Positions 12,001 through 20,292 are shown, counted from the stretch's first letter. The stretch is 64,000 nt of DNA from Hemicordylus capensis (GCF_027244095.1 NC_069659.1:41404001-41468000), one strand, 5' to 3'. The notes: generated by a model not told the origin, from the letters alone. Made by a program: numbers and translations.

Positions 12001-13481
12001 AGTGTGTTGTATTTAAGTGTTTTGTTTTTTTTAAGTGTGTTTTTAATAAGCTCTCTCCTCTTTATTGTGCAGAGTGACAGTTCTTTTGACAGATACGTAC
12101 AACACAAATTGATGAGTTTGCTTCAAACAGAGGGCCTGAAAGGATTTAACTTGCCCAAAGAACATGGCTTGGATCCCTTTCCTTCTCCTTGGAAATGTGA
12201 TGCAGGAAATAATCATTCAGTAAGTTCATTAAAGAACCTGCCATGATAGTATTATCAGTATAATCCATCTAATAAATATCTATTAATGATCTAAAATGCT
12301 TATTAGGGAACTAGAAAGTGAGATTGTGAACAAGCACACATACTTTAAGAGTGACACATTTTTGCTCAATTGTCCTTAGTAGGGCTGTGCACAAACCAGC
12401 CTGGTTTGACAGTTCGATCATCCTCCAGGAGAGAGGGGCCAGTCCATGATTGAACCTAGCCCAGTCTGTTGTGGGCTGGTTCAACCCTAGAGGCTTTACA
12501 AGGAGAGGAGAATCTTGCCTTTAAAAGGCTTCTAAGAGCGGCCGGGGATAGGGCACCTTTAAAAGTAAATGCTTACTGATCCTCCTTCAGCGGCAGCTCC
12601 TCAGAACCCCAGCACTTCCCCCAGCGGCAAGCTTCCGGTCGCGGAGGCCAGAACCGTGCCACCACTGGGGGGAGCACCGGGGGTTTGAGGAGCTGCTGCT
12701 GCCACTGGAGAATTGGTAAGCACCTACTTTTAAAGGTGCCCTGTCGCCTCTGCCAACCCCTGCCAACTGCCCTTGGAAGCCTTATATAGGCAGGATTCCC
12801 CTTTACAAGCGCCCTTTGGACCATCAAGCCAGTTGGTTCGACCGAACCGGTTCATGGACCAGCAGTTCAGTTCGAATTCAGTTCAAATTTGAATCGAACC
12901 ACAAAAAATCGGTCCATGCACACCCTAGTCCTTAGTGGGCAAAAACAATTTAGGGAATATAAACCGAATGAGTCAACTTCTAAAGGATTCTTCCTTTTTT
13001 TAATTAGATTGCAACTCCTAGTAGTGAGCTAAGGCACCAGAGCCATTTGACACTTGGAAAGCTGGATTCACTAGGCTCGGCAAAAATGACTAAAGAACTA
13101 CAAGAAACTCCTAAGAACTATAAGAAGAGAAAAGCAATGGACCTGCTTAGTCAAGTACTTTCCCCTCCACCTGTAAAGCCAATCTGCACATTTGTTTCTC
13201 CATCTCTGAAAAGGGCATTTCAGCCACCTCGGAGATCTGGTCCCCAGTGTGAAAGATCACTGGAAAGGACAGCTTGTAAATCACTTAAAAAACCTGCCCT
13301 GAAAAGAGTAAATAAGACTGATTTGCTTCTTGGAAACAATTTTGTTGCCGATGAGGAACTAGCAATGATAAATACACAAGCCCTTCTAAGCAACATTCCA
13401 GAAGAGAGAAAAGTTGATTCTACAGATTATTCTACATATTCATTACCCAGTGATCAACCTGATAACCATATACTGAAATAG
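2851..13481 (+). CDS. BRCA2: BRCA2, 3' part of the gene (12 coding exons, equivalent to human exons 16-27)
   Basis: BRCA2 loads RAD51 onto single-stranded DNA at breaks and stalled forks, in the nucleus with DSS1 and PALB2. The window encodes the last ~840 residues. Coding segments: 2851-3038, 3511-3681, 3942-4299, 6849-7004, 7118-7262, 8262-8380, 8768-8969, 10226-10392, 10480-10618, 11353-11609, 12073-12219, 13008-13481. Six of the first eleven segments have exactly the human length (188, 171, 156, 145, 139, 147 bp); the others differ by whole codons, and phases join without error. Conserved stretches include [69 protein letters not shown] and [15 protein letters not shown]. The 5' exons, including the BRC repeats, lie left of the window. 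Domain names follow the known human protein. The reading frame is intact, so this is a functional gene, not a pseudogene. Confidence 0.98.
3511..3681 (+). CDS. BRCA2: BRCA2 exon 17 equivalent (helical domain)
   Basis: 171 bp, exactly the human length, acceptor TTTTTACAG, donor GTATAG. It encodes [18 protein letters not shown] and [14 protein letters not shown]. The [10 protein letters not shown] block is a hot spot for inactivating human missense variants and is intact here. Confidence 0.97.
3942..4299 (+). CDS. BRCA2: BRCA2 exon 18 equivalent (OB1 fold)
   Basis: 358 bp, one codon longer than human. It encodes the end of the helical domain and most of OB1. [18 protein letters not shown] matches the nuclear-export-signal segment that DSS1 masks in human BRCA2. 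ELTDGWYAVKAQLD of human is [14 protein letters not shown] here. A few residues around [12 protein letters not shown] are the least conserved part and hold the extra codon. Confidence 0.96.
4300..5430 (+). other. BRCA2 intron 18, first part: no classified feature
   Basis: Intron sequence between exons 18 and 19. A short A/T tract at about 4891-4910 and AT-rich sequence follow. Some of it (4620-5420) looks repeat-derived but I cannot name a family. Confidence 0.5.
5431..5882 (-). mobile_element. Non-autonomous hAT-type element, 'TAGGGATGTGCACGGAACC' family, copy 1
   Basis: Begins with TAGGGATGTGCACGGAACC and matches the inverse of the copy at 51052-51465 along its length. The centre is a large palindrome with arms at about 5505-5605 and 5684-5787 (GGGCGGCAGGATACCTCCC and its complement), and a second stem at about 5839-5882. 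The right terminus is missing. Lies in BRCA2 intron 18. The several open frames here on both strands are by-products of the GC-rich palindrome. Confidence 0.65.
5975..6235 (+). mobile_element. L2-type LINE fragment
   Basis: Translation fragments resemble the C-terminal end of the L2/CR1 polyprotein ([12 protein letters not shown], then a WNALPSEV-like stretch). Old and broken. Confidence 0.5.
6690..6775 (+). mobile_element. L2/CR1 3' tail fragment
   Basis: TTTATTTTTCTATGCAAACT then GAGAACTTTGGTTGAAGAGCAGTATATAGG, the usual 3' end of squamate L2/CR1 copies. Confidence 0.45.
6849..7004 (+). CDS. BRCA2: BRCA2 exon 19 equivalent (OB1 to OB2)
   Basis: 156 bp, exactly the human length, donor GTAAGG. 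It encodes [20 protein letters not shown] and [20 protein letters not shown]. The end of OB1 and the first strand of OB2 fall here. Confidence 0.97.
7118..7262 (+). CDS. BRCA2: BRCA2 exon 20 equivalent (tower, ascending helix)
   Basis: 145 bp, exactly the human length. It starts [20 protein letters not shown] and continues as a charged amphipathic helix ([19 protein letters not shown]), the ascending helix of the tower inserted in OB2. Donor GTAAAA. Confidence 0.96.
7263..8261 (+). other. BRCA2 intron 20: nothing recognised
   Basis: No coding, RNA or clear repeat feature is seen. The open frames here are short and show no family resemblance. Confidence 0.5.
8262..8380 (+). CDS. BRCA2: BRCA2 exon 21 equivalent (tower tip)
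   Basis: 119 bp, one codon shorter than human. It encodes [20 protein letters not shown] and [17 protein letters not shown]. This is the three-helix tip of the tower, the part implicated in DNA binding. The divergent start (human NTTKPYLPSR) is where the codon is lost. Donor GTGAGA. Confidence 0.95.
8768..8969 (+). CDS. BRCA2: BRCA2 exon 22 equivalent (tower descending helix, return to OB2)
   Basis: 202 bp, one codon longer than human. It starts [20 protein letters not shown] and continues [20 protein letters not shown], then returns to OB2 with [14 protein letters not shown]. Donor GTTTGT. Confidence 0.96.
9829..10042. repeat. Inverted repeat (MITE-like) in BRCA2 intron 22
   Basis: Arms at about 9829-9865 (GGATGTGCCATATTATCAGT, AATCATGTTGTGCA) and about 10005-10042 (TGCACAACATAATTACTGAT, AATGTGGCACATC) are near-perfect complements, enclosing about 140 bp. 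This looks like a small DNA-transposon derivative. No clear target duplication is seen. Confidence 0.6.
10226..10392 (+). CDS. BRCA2: BRCA2 exon 23 equivalent (OB2)
   Basis: 167 bp, one codon longer than human. It encodes [20 protein letters not shown] and [15 protein letters not shown]. Donor GTAAGT. This is the C-terminal half of OB2. Confidence 0.96.
10480..10618 (+). CDS. BRCA2: BRCA2 exon 24 equivalent (OB2 to OB3)
   Basis: 139 bp, exactly the human length. It encodes IYQPREP-like [20 protein letters not shown] and [20 protein letters not shown]. Donor GTATAC. Confidence 0.96.
10619..11352 (+). other. BRCA2 intron 24: nothing recognised
   Basis: AT-rich intron with no clear repeat family. 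Confidence 0.5.
11353..11609 (+). CDS. BRCA2: BRCA2 exon 25 equivalent (OB3)
   Basis: 257 bp, four codons longer than human (245 bp). It encodes [20 protein letters not shown] and [25 protein letters not shown] contains the arginine equivalent to human R3052, an OB3 residue hit by pathogenic variants. The extra codons fall near the start, around the divergent [17 protein letters not shown] segment. Confidence 0.96.
12073..12219 (+). CDS. BRCA2: BRCA2 exon 26 equivalent (end of OB3)
   Basis: 147 bp, exactly the human length, although the protein has diverged strongly (starts [20 protein letters not shown], human [20 protein letters not shown]). Only the KLM-LL core is recognisable. The identical exon length and both phases support the call. 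Donor GTAAGT. Confidence 0.93.
12380..12927. mobile_element. Non-autonomous hAT-type element with perfect 8-bp target duplication, copy 2
   Basis: Ends are TAGGGCTGTGCACAAACC and GGTCCATGCACACCCTA, flanked by identical GTCCTTAG at 12372-12379 and 12928-12935. Length 548 bp, GC-rich centre, no coding capacity. 8-bp duplications and these termini indicate hAT. Lies in BRCA2 intron 26. Confidence 0.8.
13008..13481 (+). CDS. BRCA2: BRCA2 exon 27 equivalent (C-terminal tail, stop codon)
   Basis: Encodes the last 157 residues (203 in human) and ends at TAG 13479-13481. Conserved landmarks in order: a basic signal [18 protein letters not shown] (human KKRRALDFLSRLPLPPPV), [18 protein letters not shown], and [16 protein letters not shown]. 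The stretch between the last two is the second RAD51-binding region in human (TR2, around S3291). It reads [11 protein letters not shown] here against NSPQMTPFKKF in human, so the SP cyclin-dependent-kinase site is not present. The protein ends about 36 residues before the human end, so the human distal KRR nuclear-localisation signal has no counterpart. Confidence 0.95.
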   Translation: MATPSSELRHQSHLTLGKLDSLGSAKMTKELQETPKNYKKRKAMDLLSQVLSPPPVKPICTFVSPSLKRAFQPPRRSGPQCERSLERTACKSLKKPALKRVNKTDLLLGNNFVADEELAMINTQALLSNIPEERKVDSTDYSTYSLPSDQPDNHILK

Positions 13482-13613
13482 TTCTTCCCAACTGGCTGGT
13501 AGAAAAAATATATTGCAGGGCAGTAGTATGGAAACTGAGGCTCTTGGGATGGAAACAACTGGATCAGTTGTGCAGAAGAAGCTGCAAAGGCAAAAACCTC
13601 AGAAGTACTAGTA

Positions 13614-13743
13614 CAGGGGTAGGCAACCTTGGCTCTCGAGCTGTTGAACTACAATTCCCATAATCCAAAAACAGAGCTTATTGTGGATTGGGATGATGGG
13701 AATTGTATTTCAACAGCTAAAGAGCTGTGGTTTCTTTCTCCTG
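13614..13743. mobile_element. Palindromic hAT-type MITE in the BRCA2 3' UTR
   Basis: Starts CAGGGGTAGGCAACCTTGGC and ends CTCCTG. The middle has complementary arms (GTTGAACTACAATTCCCAT and its partner). Flanks TACTAGTA and TACAAGTA fit an 8-bp duplication with one change. Confidence 0.65.
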
Positions 13744-13861
13744 TACAAGTAGAAGCCTCTGTACAACAATTGTATGTTTTAATATTTAAATGACAATTTT
13801 ATACTTTAAACATTGTAAATGTTTGTACAGATCTTTGTCTACTGTACATATTTCAATTCAA

Positions 13862-13867
13862 AATAAA
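13862..13867 (+). terminator. BRCA2: Polyadenylation signal of BRCA2
   Basis: AATAAA, the first canonical hexamer after the BRCA2 stop, followed by mixed GA/T-containing sequence. Confidence 0.65.
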
Positions 13868-13890
13868 GTTTAGGGAGAGATCCTCTACTA

Positions 13891-15205
13891 AACAGAATAT
13901 TAAGAGAGTTCATGATGAATGGCTATAAATTCAACAAAACTTTTGAAATACTCTGGAGATACATACTGTGTATATATAGAAGTGTATTTAAAGGTTACAT
14001 CGATTTTATTTGCTTCATTTATTTTTTGCTCAAACAGAATAATTTCCCTCCTCTGTAATCTAGATTCCTAGAAAGCTTATTCAGTGGCTCATGGATCTAG
14101 CAAGAACCTAAATATTACTATCCAGTGTAGTTCCTAGTCCTTGGCTTTTGATAGTTCAGCTTAATGCAAAAGTGTTGGAATGTAGTTACAGTTTAGACCA
14201 CAAACTTGATATGAGAATTTGTCAGACGTAAGGACTTTTCTAGTGACAGAAGATCCAACATACTTTAAGGAAATGTGTGCTAGATGTTTATCCAGATTAA
14301 TTCCTAGATCTGGCTTAAAGAAGTTAATTCTATAATTTTGCTTCATCTATATAACAACCATTTTGCTTTTCCCAGTTTTTAATTTGAAGCATCAATCACA
14401 TATGACCCTACATTTGGGCAACAAAGGAATCCTGGTCACATCTGCAATTCTTTCTACCCTCCTGGATTCTAGCTATTTTCATCTTAATAGAGGAAAAAAT
14501 GTACATTCACACTTAAATGGAATATTGATGTATATGTCTACTACAAAGACCAAAATATGGTACCAGTAGTGGAACTTTGTGCATATAGGTGTCTTTGGCT
14601 CATTCCTTCTGCTGTCTCTAGTTCATGATGCTGCTTGTACCAAAACTTTCATTGTTCAACAATCTTCTGGTTAGCAGAAATCCTCTCCTAAAAACTTCCC
14701 AATTTGTTATAGTCTTGTTCACCTATCCTTACAAATACCTTCTTCTTGATTGCTATTTTTACAACCATCAGCGTAGAAAATCTCTTCCATTCCCTGAAGA
14801 TTCCATTCCCTGAAGATTCTTCCATTCCCTGAAGGTTGTGATTGAACAGTGAGAAATATTATGCTTATGGTTCATTTCATGAGTACTGCTAGTTTTAGGC
14901 GTTTTTTCACTTGGGATCCAAAAGGGTGTGTGTGTGTGCTATGTGCATAATATATTAAGGAGTTGGTTAGAGAGAGCCTTTTAGTGGCATGTTTATAGCA
15001 ATCATTGCTATCAAAAAGCCTACTAAAAATGTGAAGGAAAGATACTCTTGGATCCAATTCTGAACAATCAGAAAATACATATAAGCATGATAGTGAGCAC
15101 ACACACACCCCATTGCTAATGCAGTGCTGGTGCTCTATCACACTGAGCTTGTGCTGCTAATACTGTATTGGTGCTGGGGGGAGCAGCGATATTCATCTAT
15201 CTCCC
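13891..15205. other. Intergenic DNA downstream of BRCA2: no gene
   Basis: AT-rich. It holds a short tandem repeat at about 14783-14838 (three copies around CCATTCCCTGAAGATTC) and a GT run near 14926-14938. No coding potential beyond chance frames. Confidence 0.5.
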
Positions 15206-15462
15206 ACCTAATGGTGCAGCAGGGGAATGACTTAGCAAGCCAGAGGTTGCCGGTTTGAATCCTGGCTGGTATGTTCTCCAGACTATTGGAAACACCTATA
15301 TCGGGCAGCAGCGATAGAGGAAGATGCTGAAAGGCAGTATCTTATACTGCACGGGAGATGGCAATGGTAAACCCCTCCTGTATCCCACCAAAGACAACCA
15401 CAGGGCTCTGTCGTCGCCAGGAGTCGACACCGACTCGACAGAACATTTTACCTTTTACCCCT
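15206..15462 (+). mobile_element. tRNA-derived SINE with RTE-BovB-type tail
   Basis: The head has a degraded tRNA A box and B box (GGTTTGAATCC). The body is AGGAAGATGCTGAAAGGCA then GGCAATGGTAAACCCCTCC. The tail is GCCAGGAGTCGACACCGACT, CGACAG, the 3' signature shared with BovB LINEs (compare 41200-41235). This matches the Sauria-type SINE architecture. Confidence 0.75.
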
Positions 15463-16603
15463 TTGTGCTGAAATCCACAATAATGTACGTGATGTCCTTG
15501 CACAAGCCCATTAGTCAGGATGTCAGCCATTGTTGTCAAAGGAAAAAAAATACATAAGCATTGTGTAATCACTTTCTTTCTTTTTTAAGCCCCACATAAG
15601 GGTGTATTGTGCTGGTTTGTGGCTACTGTCTGCAACCCTACCTCTCAGGGATCAGCGCCACTGAAATAATTCAGGTTACTGGGTGCAGAACTGTAGCTGT
15701 TCAAAACAATGTAATGGGAGGTGACTGTCTTTATGATTACACTATGTATTTTAGTTGCATAATGCTTAGTGAATTTAGAAGTGGCAAATATATATGTAAT
15801 TTAATTGCAGTCTAGTGCAGTTATGTATACTTGTGCTCTATTGCTTTGTGCTGGATTGTGGTCACTGGCTGACATCCAGACTAATGCAGCCAGTGCTTGT
15901 GCTGCTAAAGCTGGGCTGGGGTGATTTTTGTCAATCTCCTCTTTGCATATTTTCATCAGGTATATTATTTCAATGGATTTGTGCCTAACGTTGCACAGGA
16001 TCAGATTGTTGATGTCTTTTTAAAATCTTAATCTCAATGACTAGCTTCAGAAGTCCAGTGTTCAGCTGGAAAAAAATCAGTCACTTATTTAATTTGGTTT
16101 ATTTTTGAACCTTGATTCCAATGGCTTCAGGAAATAAGAGAAAAGAAGATTCCAGCTTGTACCTATATTCTTAAAACACGCACAACTAAAATATTTTTAA
16201 AAGTACACATCTTGTTTATACAATAAACAAAACTGTATCATGCTCGGCAGGAATGCAGGAAAACTTGTTCAAACTTGTCATTAACTTAAAAAAGAGCAGT
16301 TTAAGATCTCTATAATTATAAAATTATGGAATGATATTATAACTATTAAATTTACAGATTTGAGGGGGCCTTAAACACAGTCAGATTTTAAAATGAAGCA
16401 AATATAGAGAGCAGTAGTTGAGGTATGTGTGAGATAATGGAGGAAAAGGATGTAGAGATTAGAGGAGCAAAAGCTTACTGGACAGCAATAAGTCATAAGA
16501 TACAGTTAGTAATGAATACTAATTTCACTAATTTTTGGATCGTCTATACTTCTAGTTGCTATTTTAACATTTCTGTCAGCTTTCCTGTCCCACCCGTCTT
16601 ACA
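15463..16603. other. Intergenic DNA: nothing recognised
   Basis: AT-rich sequence with no coding, RNA or clear repeat feature. Confidence 0.45.
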
Positions 16604-16770
16604 TATGTACTGCCAAATAGGATAATTGAGGCATGGTTTCCAGACCCCTCACTATCTGTTGCCTTCTTCTGGTCCTGTTAGCAACATGATCCTTAAAATG
16701 CGGGGCCCAGAACTGCACACATTTTTCCACGTAAGGTCTGACCAGTGCAGAATACAGTGTGTGAGGCTGT
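16604..16770 (-). mobile_element. CR1 LINE fragment
   Basis: The minus strand encodes LYSALVRPYVEKCVQFWAPH, the well-known CR1 reverse-transcriptase C-terminal motif (LYSALVRPHLEYCVQFWAP). Too short to be active. Confidence 0.65.
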
Positions 16771-16819
16771 AGATAGAATGGGAAGTTGGTGGAAATTGAG
16801 GACACCTTCCCCACTAGAA

Positions 16820-17108
16820 AGGAAGCTGCCTTATACTGAGTCAGACCACTGGTCTATCTAGCTCAGTATTGTCTTCACAGACTGGCAGCAGCTTCTGCAA
16901 GGTTGCAGGCAGGAATCTCTCTCAGCCCTATCTTGGAGAAGCCAGCGAGGGAACTTGAAATCTTCTGCTCTTCCTAGAGCGGCTCCATCCTGAGGGGAAT
17001 ATCTTACAGTGCTCACACTTCTAATCTCCCTTTCATATGCAACCAGGGCAGACCCTGCTTAGCTAAGGGGACAAGTCATGCTTGCTACCACAAGACCAGC
17101 TCTCCTCT
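16820..17108 (-). mobile_element. SINE with 5S-rRNA-like head segment
   Basis: The minus strand reads head GAGCTGGTCTTGTGGTAGCA, then CTTAGCTAAGCAGGGTCTGC, a 5S-like segment, then the body, and the tail (AGACAATACTGAGCTAGATA, GACTCAGTATAAGGCAGCTT). The tail end is at the low coordinate. Directly followed by a second head unit. Confidence 0.75.
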
Positions 17109-17270
17109 CCCAGAACCTTCTGCATGCAGATGCTCTTCCTAGAGCAGCCCCATGCCCTAAGGGGAATATCTTATAGTGCTCAGACATGTAGTCTCCTATT
17201 CAAATGCAAACCAGGTTGGACCCTGCTTAGCAAAGGGGACAGTTCATGCCTGATTTCTCAAGACCAGTCT
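17109..17270 (-). mobile_element. Second 5S-like SINE head, tail missing
   Basis: Same head and 5S-like segment (ACTGGTCTTGAGAAATCAGG, TGCTAAGCAGGGTCCAACCT) with the middle part but no tail, abutting the unit at 16820-17108. It is a diverged subfamily closer to the copy at 49646-49950. Confidence 0.6.
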
Positions 17271-17499
17271 TTTATGAAGTTGCAGACCCATGCTTCACAG
17301 GATCCGCTTCTGCTCAACATTTCATATCGGCTTGATGTACTAACATTTCCTTTCTGTAACCTTAACTGCCTCTATGCTTTTTTGTGTTAGATTTATTAAG
17401 ACTGTGGGTTTTCTCCAGCCTTTGTTGCCATTGCTCAGCATTGCACTAAGGGTTTATTCATATGAAACTCCCATGGTACTTTGTAAGCATATAGACTGC

Positions 17500-17850
17500 T
17501 CAGTAAACAGAAGCAGGCATGTTTAAAAATGACTTGGAGAAGGGAGTATTTACAGAAGACACAAACCTGGGGAGTAGATGACAGGATGGCGGAGAGATAG
17601 CTAACACCTTCGAAGACAGAATCAAGATTCAGCTTGAATATTGGGCCCAAACCATCAAGATGTAGATTAAGAGACATGAATGTAAAGTCCTGCATTTGGG
17701 CAATAAATACCAAATGCACTAGCACCAGGTGAGGGAAACCTGGTTTGGCAACAGTAGACCTGAAAGGGACCTAGGTTTCTTCATCAAGAAGTTGAACATG
17801 AGCAAGCAGTGTGATACAGCTGCTAAAATGGTGATTGCACTCTTAGTCTA
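17500..17850 (+). mobile_element. CR1 LINE fragment
   Basis: Pieces of the CR1 reverse transcriptase can be read (CKVLHLGNKYQMH; then WFGNSRPERDLGFFIKKLNM, SKQCDTAAK). Broken. Confidence 0.6.
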
Positions 17851-17990
17851 CACTGGGGTGGGAAATCGCCCCCCCCCCTCCGTTGTTGAACTACAACTCT
17901 CATCTTCCCTGATCACAATAAACTGTGGCTTGGGATGATGAAAGTTGTAGTTTAACAGCAGCTGGAGGACCATGTTGGTCCATACCTGGT
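17850..17990. mobile_element. Degraded palindromic hAT-type MITE
   Basis: Complementary arms (GTTGAACTACAACTCTCATC; GATGAAAGTTGTAGTTTAAC) around a short centre, as in the other MITEs of the window. Termini are eroded. Confidence 0.45.
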
Positions 17991-19241
17991 CTGTACATTA
18001 ACAGAAGCATAGTATCCAGATCATGAGAATATTGTAGAAGAGGACTTTGAATTTAAGACAACCACCCAGTTTCTAACATCAAAGTTGGATGTTAGACTTG
18101 GAACAAAAGTAGTCTTGGATTCAGGTAAATACAGTATCTAAAGTTCTCTTGACTCTCAGGATTGGCTCGGGGGGGGGGGAGCTACTGGGTCTGCAGTGAG
18201 GACAGGGGAGTTAGAAACCCACTTTCCATGAGCAGAACACTTTGTATTTCTTATAAACCATTATGATTGATAAAGTACCTTGTAAAAACTAGATACTTTA
18301 CAAACAGCTTTAACACCTTATGTCCGTGTTGTAAAATGAATGGATGTGCCCATGTTCAGGAAAACAGATATCTAGCAGCACCTATATTCTAAGGTCTTGC
18401 TCACAGAACCAAGCACCACAATTAGTGAGTGTACAGCAGTGATGGATAGCAGGATAATTAAAATTCTAACTGTTGCACGAATGGTGGTTGATCTGAAGGA
18501 TCATTGTGTGCAGGCTTCTTATCAGAACATACTTCCAAACATAATATAGCATCAGTGATAGTATGGATGCTATTCCCTAATGTAGTCTAGTATGTGATTA
18601 TTTACATACAGAAATACTTTCCTAAGTACCACAGTAGTAACTGCTACCAATAATCACTGTGATTCTTTATAATGTACTAGTATTTTTAAGCCCGTAAAGA
18701 TAACGGGCGCTAGCTTTCTATCCCGTCTTTTCTGTCTCTCTCTTTCTCTTTCTGTCTCTTTTTCCCCCCCTTGTCCCCTCTCTCTTTTTGTTTTTTGTTT
18801 TGTTGTTGTCTCTGTTTTTGTTCTTCCTTATTTTGCTTTTACTTTTTTTTTGGGGGGGGTGGATGAATAACGGCCAAAATGGCCCATGAGAAGGTGGCCG
18901 CCCCCGCCTATCGCCCTCCCGCACACCCAGCTGCCGGAGCCCACCTTACCCGCTCCAGCCCGAAGGAGAAGAGAGGAACTCGGAAACAGAGCTACTCTCT
19001 GTGTTCAGCTGCTGCCCATACTGTCGCAATGGACGCAATAGGCGTCCTTTGCGTCCATAGCGGCAGTTTGAGCAGTGACTTAGCACAGAGAGGAGCTCTG
19101 CTCGTGAGCTCCTCTCTTTTCCCTCGGGCTAGAGCGGGTAAGGTGGTCTTCGACAGCTGGGAGGGCAATAGGCGGGGGCGGCGACCATCTCATGGGCCAT
19201 TTTGGCCCTTAATCTTTTTTGGGGGGGGAGCGAGGAAGGTG

Positions 19242-19437
19242 ATTTTGGGCAGCTGGGAGGGCGGGTGAGCAGGCGGCGGCGGCGGCTGTGAGCGGGCGGG
19301 GGCCTCGTTGGCGGCTTCGCCGCCACCTCGCCCAGCTTCATTTTGGGCAGCTGGGAGGGCGGGTGAGCAGGCGGCGGCGACGGCTGTGAGCGGGCGGGGG
19401 CCTCGTTGGCGGCTTCGCCGCCACCTCGCCCAGCTTC
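19242..19437. repeat. Two tandem 98-bp GC-rich units inside the Helitron
   Basis: Both units begin ATTTTGGGCAGCTGGGAGGG and end CACCTCGCCCAGCTTC with only one or two differences between them, so the duplication is recent. Confidence 0.9.
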
Positions 19438-19714
19438 CCTGTCCCCTGTCTCGGTCTTCCCCCGCCGCCATTGCCCTCGCCTTTTTCAGGGCGGCCGCTT
19501 CTGGTTGTCTCGGCCTCCTCTCGCCGTGCCTCGGCCACTTTCCCCCACTGCCACACACCGGCTAATGGCCGCCCATGGCTGTGGGACACTGGTGTCTGAG
19601 GTCCTGTGTCCCTTGGGCTCTTCTGGGCCTGCGCTTCGCGCAGGCCCAGAACAGCCCAGGGAGGCAGGGACGCAGATCCCCAACGTTCCAAAGCCACGGC
19701 CATTCACTTAGCCT

Positions 19715-19720
19715 TTTATT
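19715..19720 (-). terminator. N4BP2L1: Candidate polyadenylation signal of N4BP2L1, within the Helitron 5' end
   Basis: AATAAA on the minus strand, about 325 bp past the N4BP2L1 stop. I see no AATAAA or ATTAAA on the minus strand between the stop and this point. It is part of the Helitron terminus TCCTATATAATAAAAGGC. Confidence 0.4.
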
Positions 19721-20045
19721 ATATAGGATACACTACTGGCAGGATGCATCTTGTCCAGAAATGGTTGTGAAAAGACCTGGTGTAGCACGGTGGAATGAAT
19801 GAACTAAAAACCAGTATCCAATTGTGTAACTGGGAGGAATGGTGTGAGTACAAATCATAATTTACTCATTTGCTTGTAAATACAATTTGGATCAGATGGC
19901 CATGTGAGTGCGTGTGTATTTTTCAGGCTCAAGAAGAATGATTGGTGACATCTAAATCTAGCTCAGTAGAAAAATACAAACATTTAAAGTACAAAATTGA
20001 TGATAATAAAAATAAAGCAACATATTATACAACTTGACAAAAATG

Positions 20046-20292
20046 CTAACGGACCCTATGGAAATAATTACTCCTACGTGAGGAGTTCTCATTTCTGGAG
20101 TTGCTGTTGGCTCTTCTGTTGGAGAATGTTGGACTTGGATAGGAACAACCTCCTGTGTTGCAAACTCCATTGGACCTGCTGAAGTGTCTGGGGGGTTCTT
20201 CAGAATGTAGCACAGTATGAAAGGTAACATCATGCTCATACTGTTCTTTCATACGTTGAATCTTCTCTCTTGGAACACCATGACTATTCCGT
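20046..20292 (-). CDS. N4BP2L1: N4BP2L1 exon 5 (C-terminus)
   Basis: Begins after acceptor ATATAG, completes the arginine codon and reads [20 protein letters not shown], then [18 protein letters not shown] and a tail rich in N, R and S ending NYFHRVR at the stop (20046-20048). [26 protein letters not shown] is the human counterpart. Confidence 0.94.

Larger units (their letters stand above)
13482..13890 (+). other. BRCA2: BRCA2 3' UTR
   Basis: The untranslated tail begins after the stop at 13481. The first canonical polyadenylation signal, AATAAA at 13862-13867, lies about 380 bp downstream, so cleavage near 13885 is expected. The UTR contains a degraded palindromic hAT-type MITE (13614-13743). 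Confidence 0.7.
18677..19728 (-). mobile_element. HeliBat-type non-autonomous Helitron with GC-rich cargo
   Basis: On the minus strand the element starts TCCTATATAATAAAAGGC and ends with hairpin GCCCGT-TATCTTT-ACGGGC, a ~9-nt spacer and CTAG. It sits between host A (5') and T (3'), the Helitron insertion rule. 1,052 bp. The interior has an inverted pair (about 18872-18955 and 19132-19207) and two adjacent 98-bp units (19242-19339 and 19340-19437), very CpG-rich. No Rep/helicase is encoded. Known HeliBat-like Helitrons of bats and lizards have the same ends. Confidence 0.85.

Noticed and set aside
18718-19711. Cluster of overlapping alanine/proline/arginine-rich frames
   Set aside because: They lie within the Helitron's CpG-rich repeats and inverted pair; no known domain.
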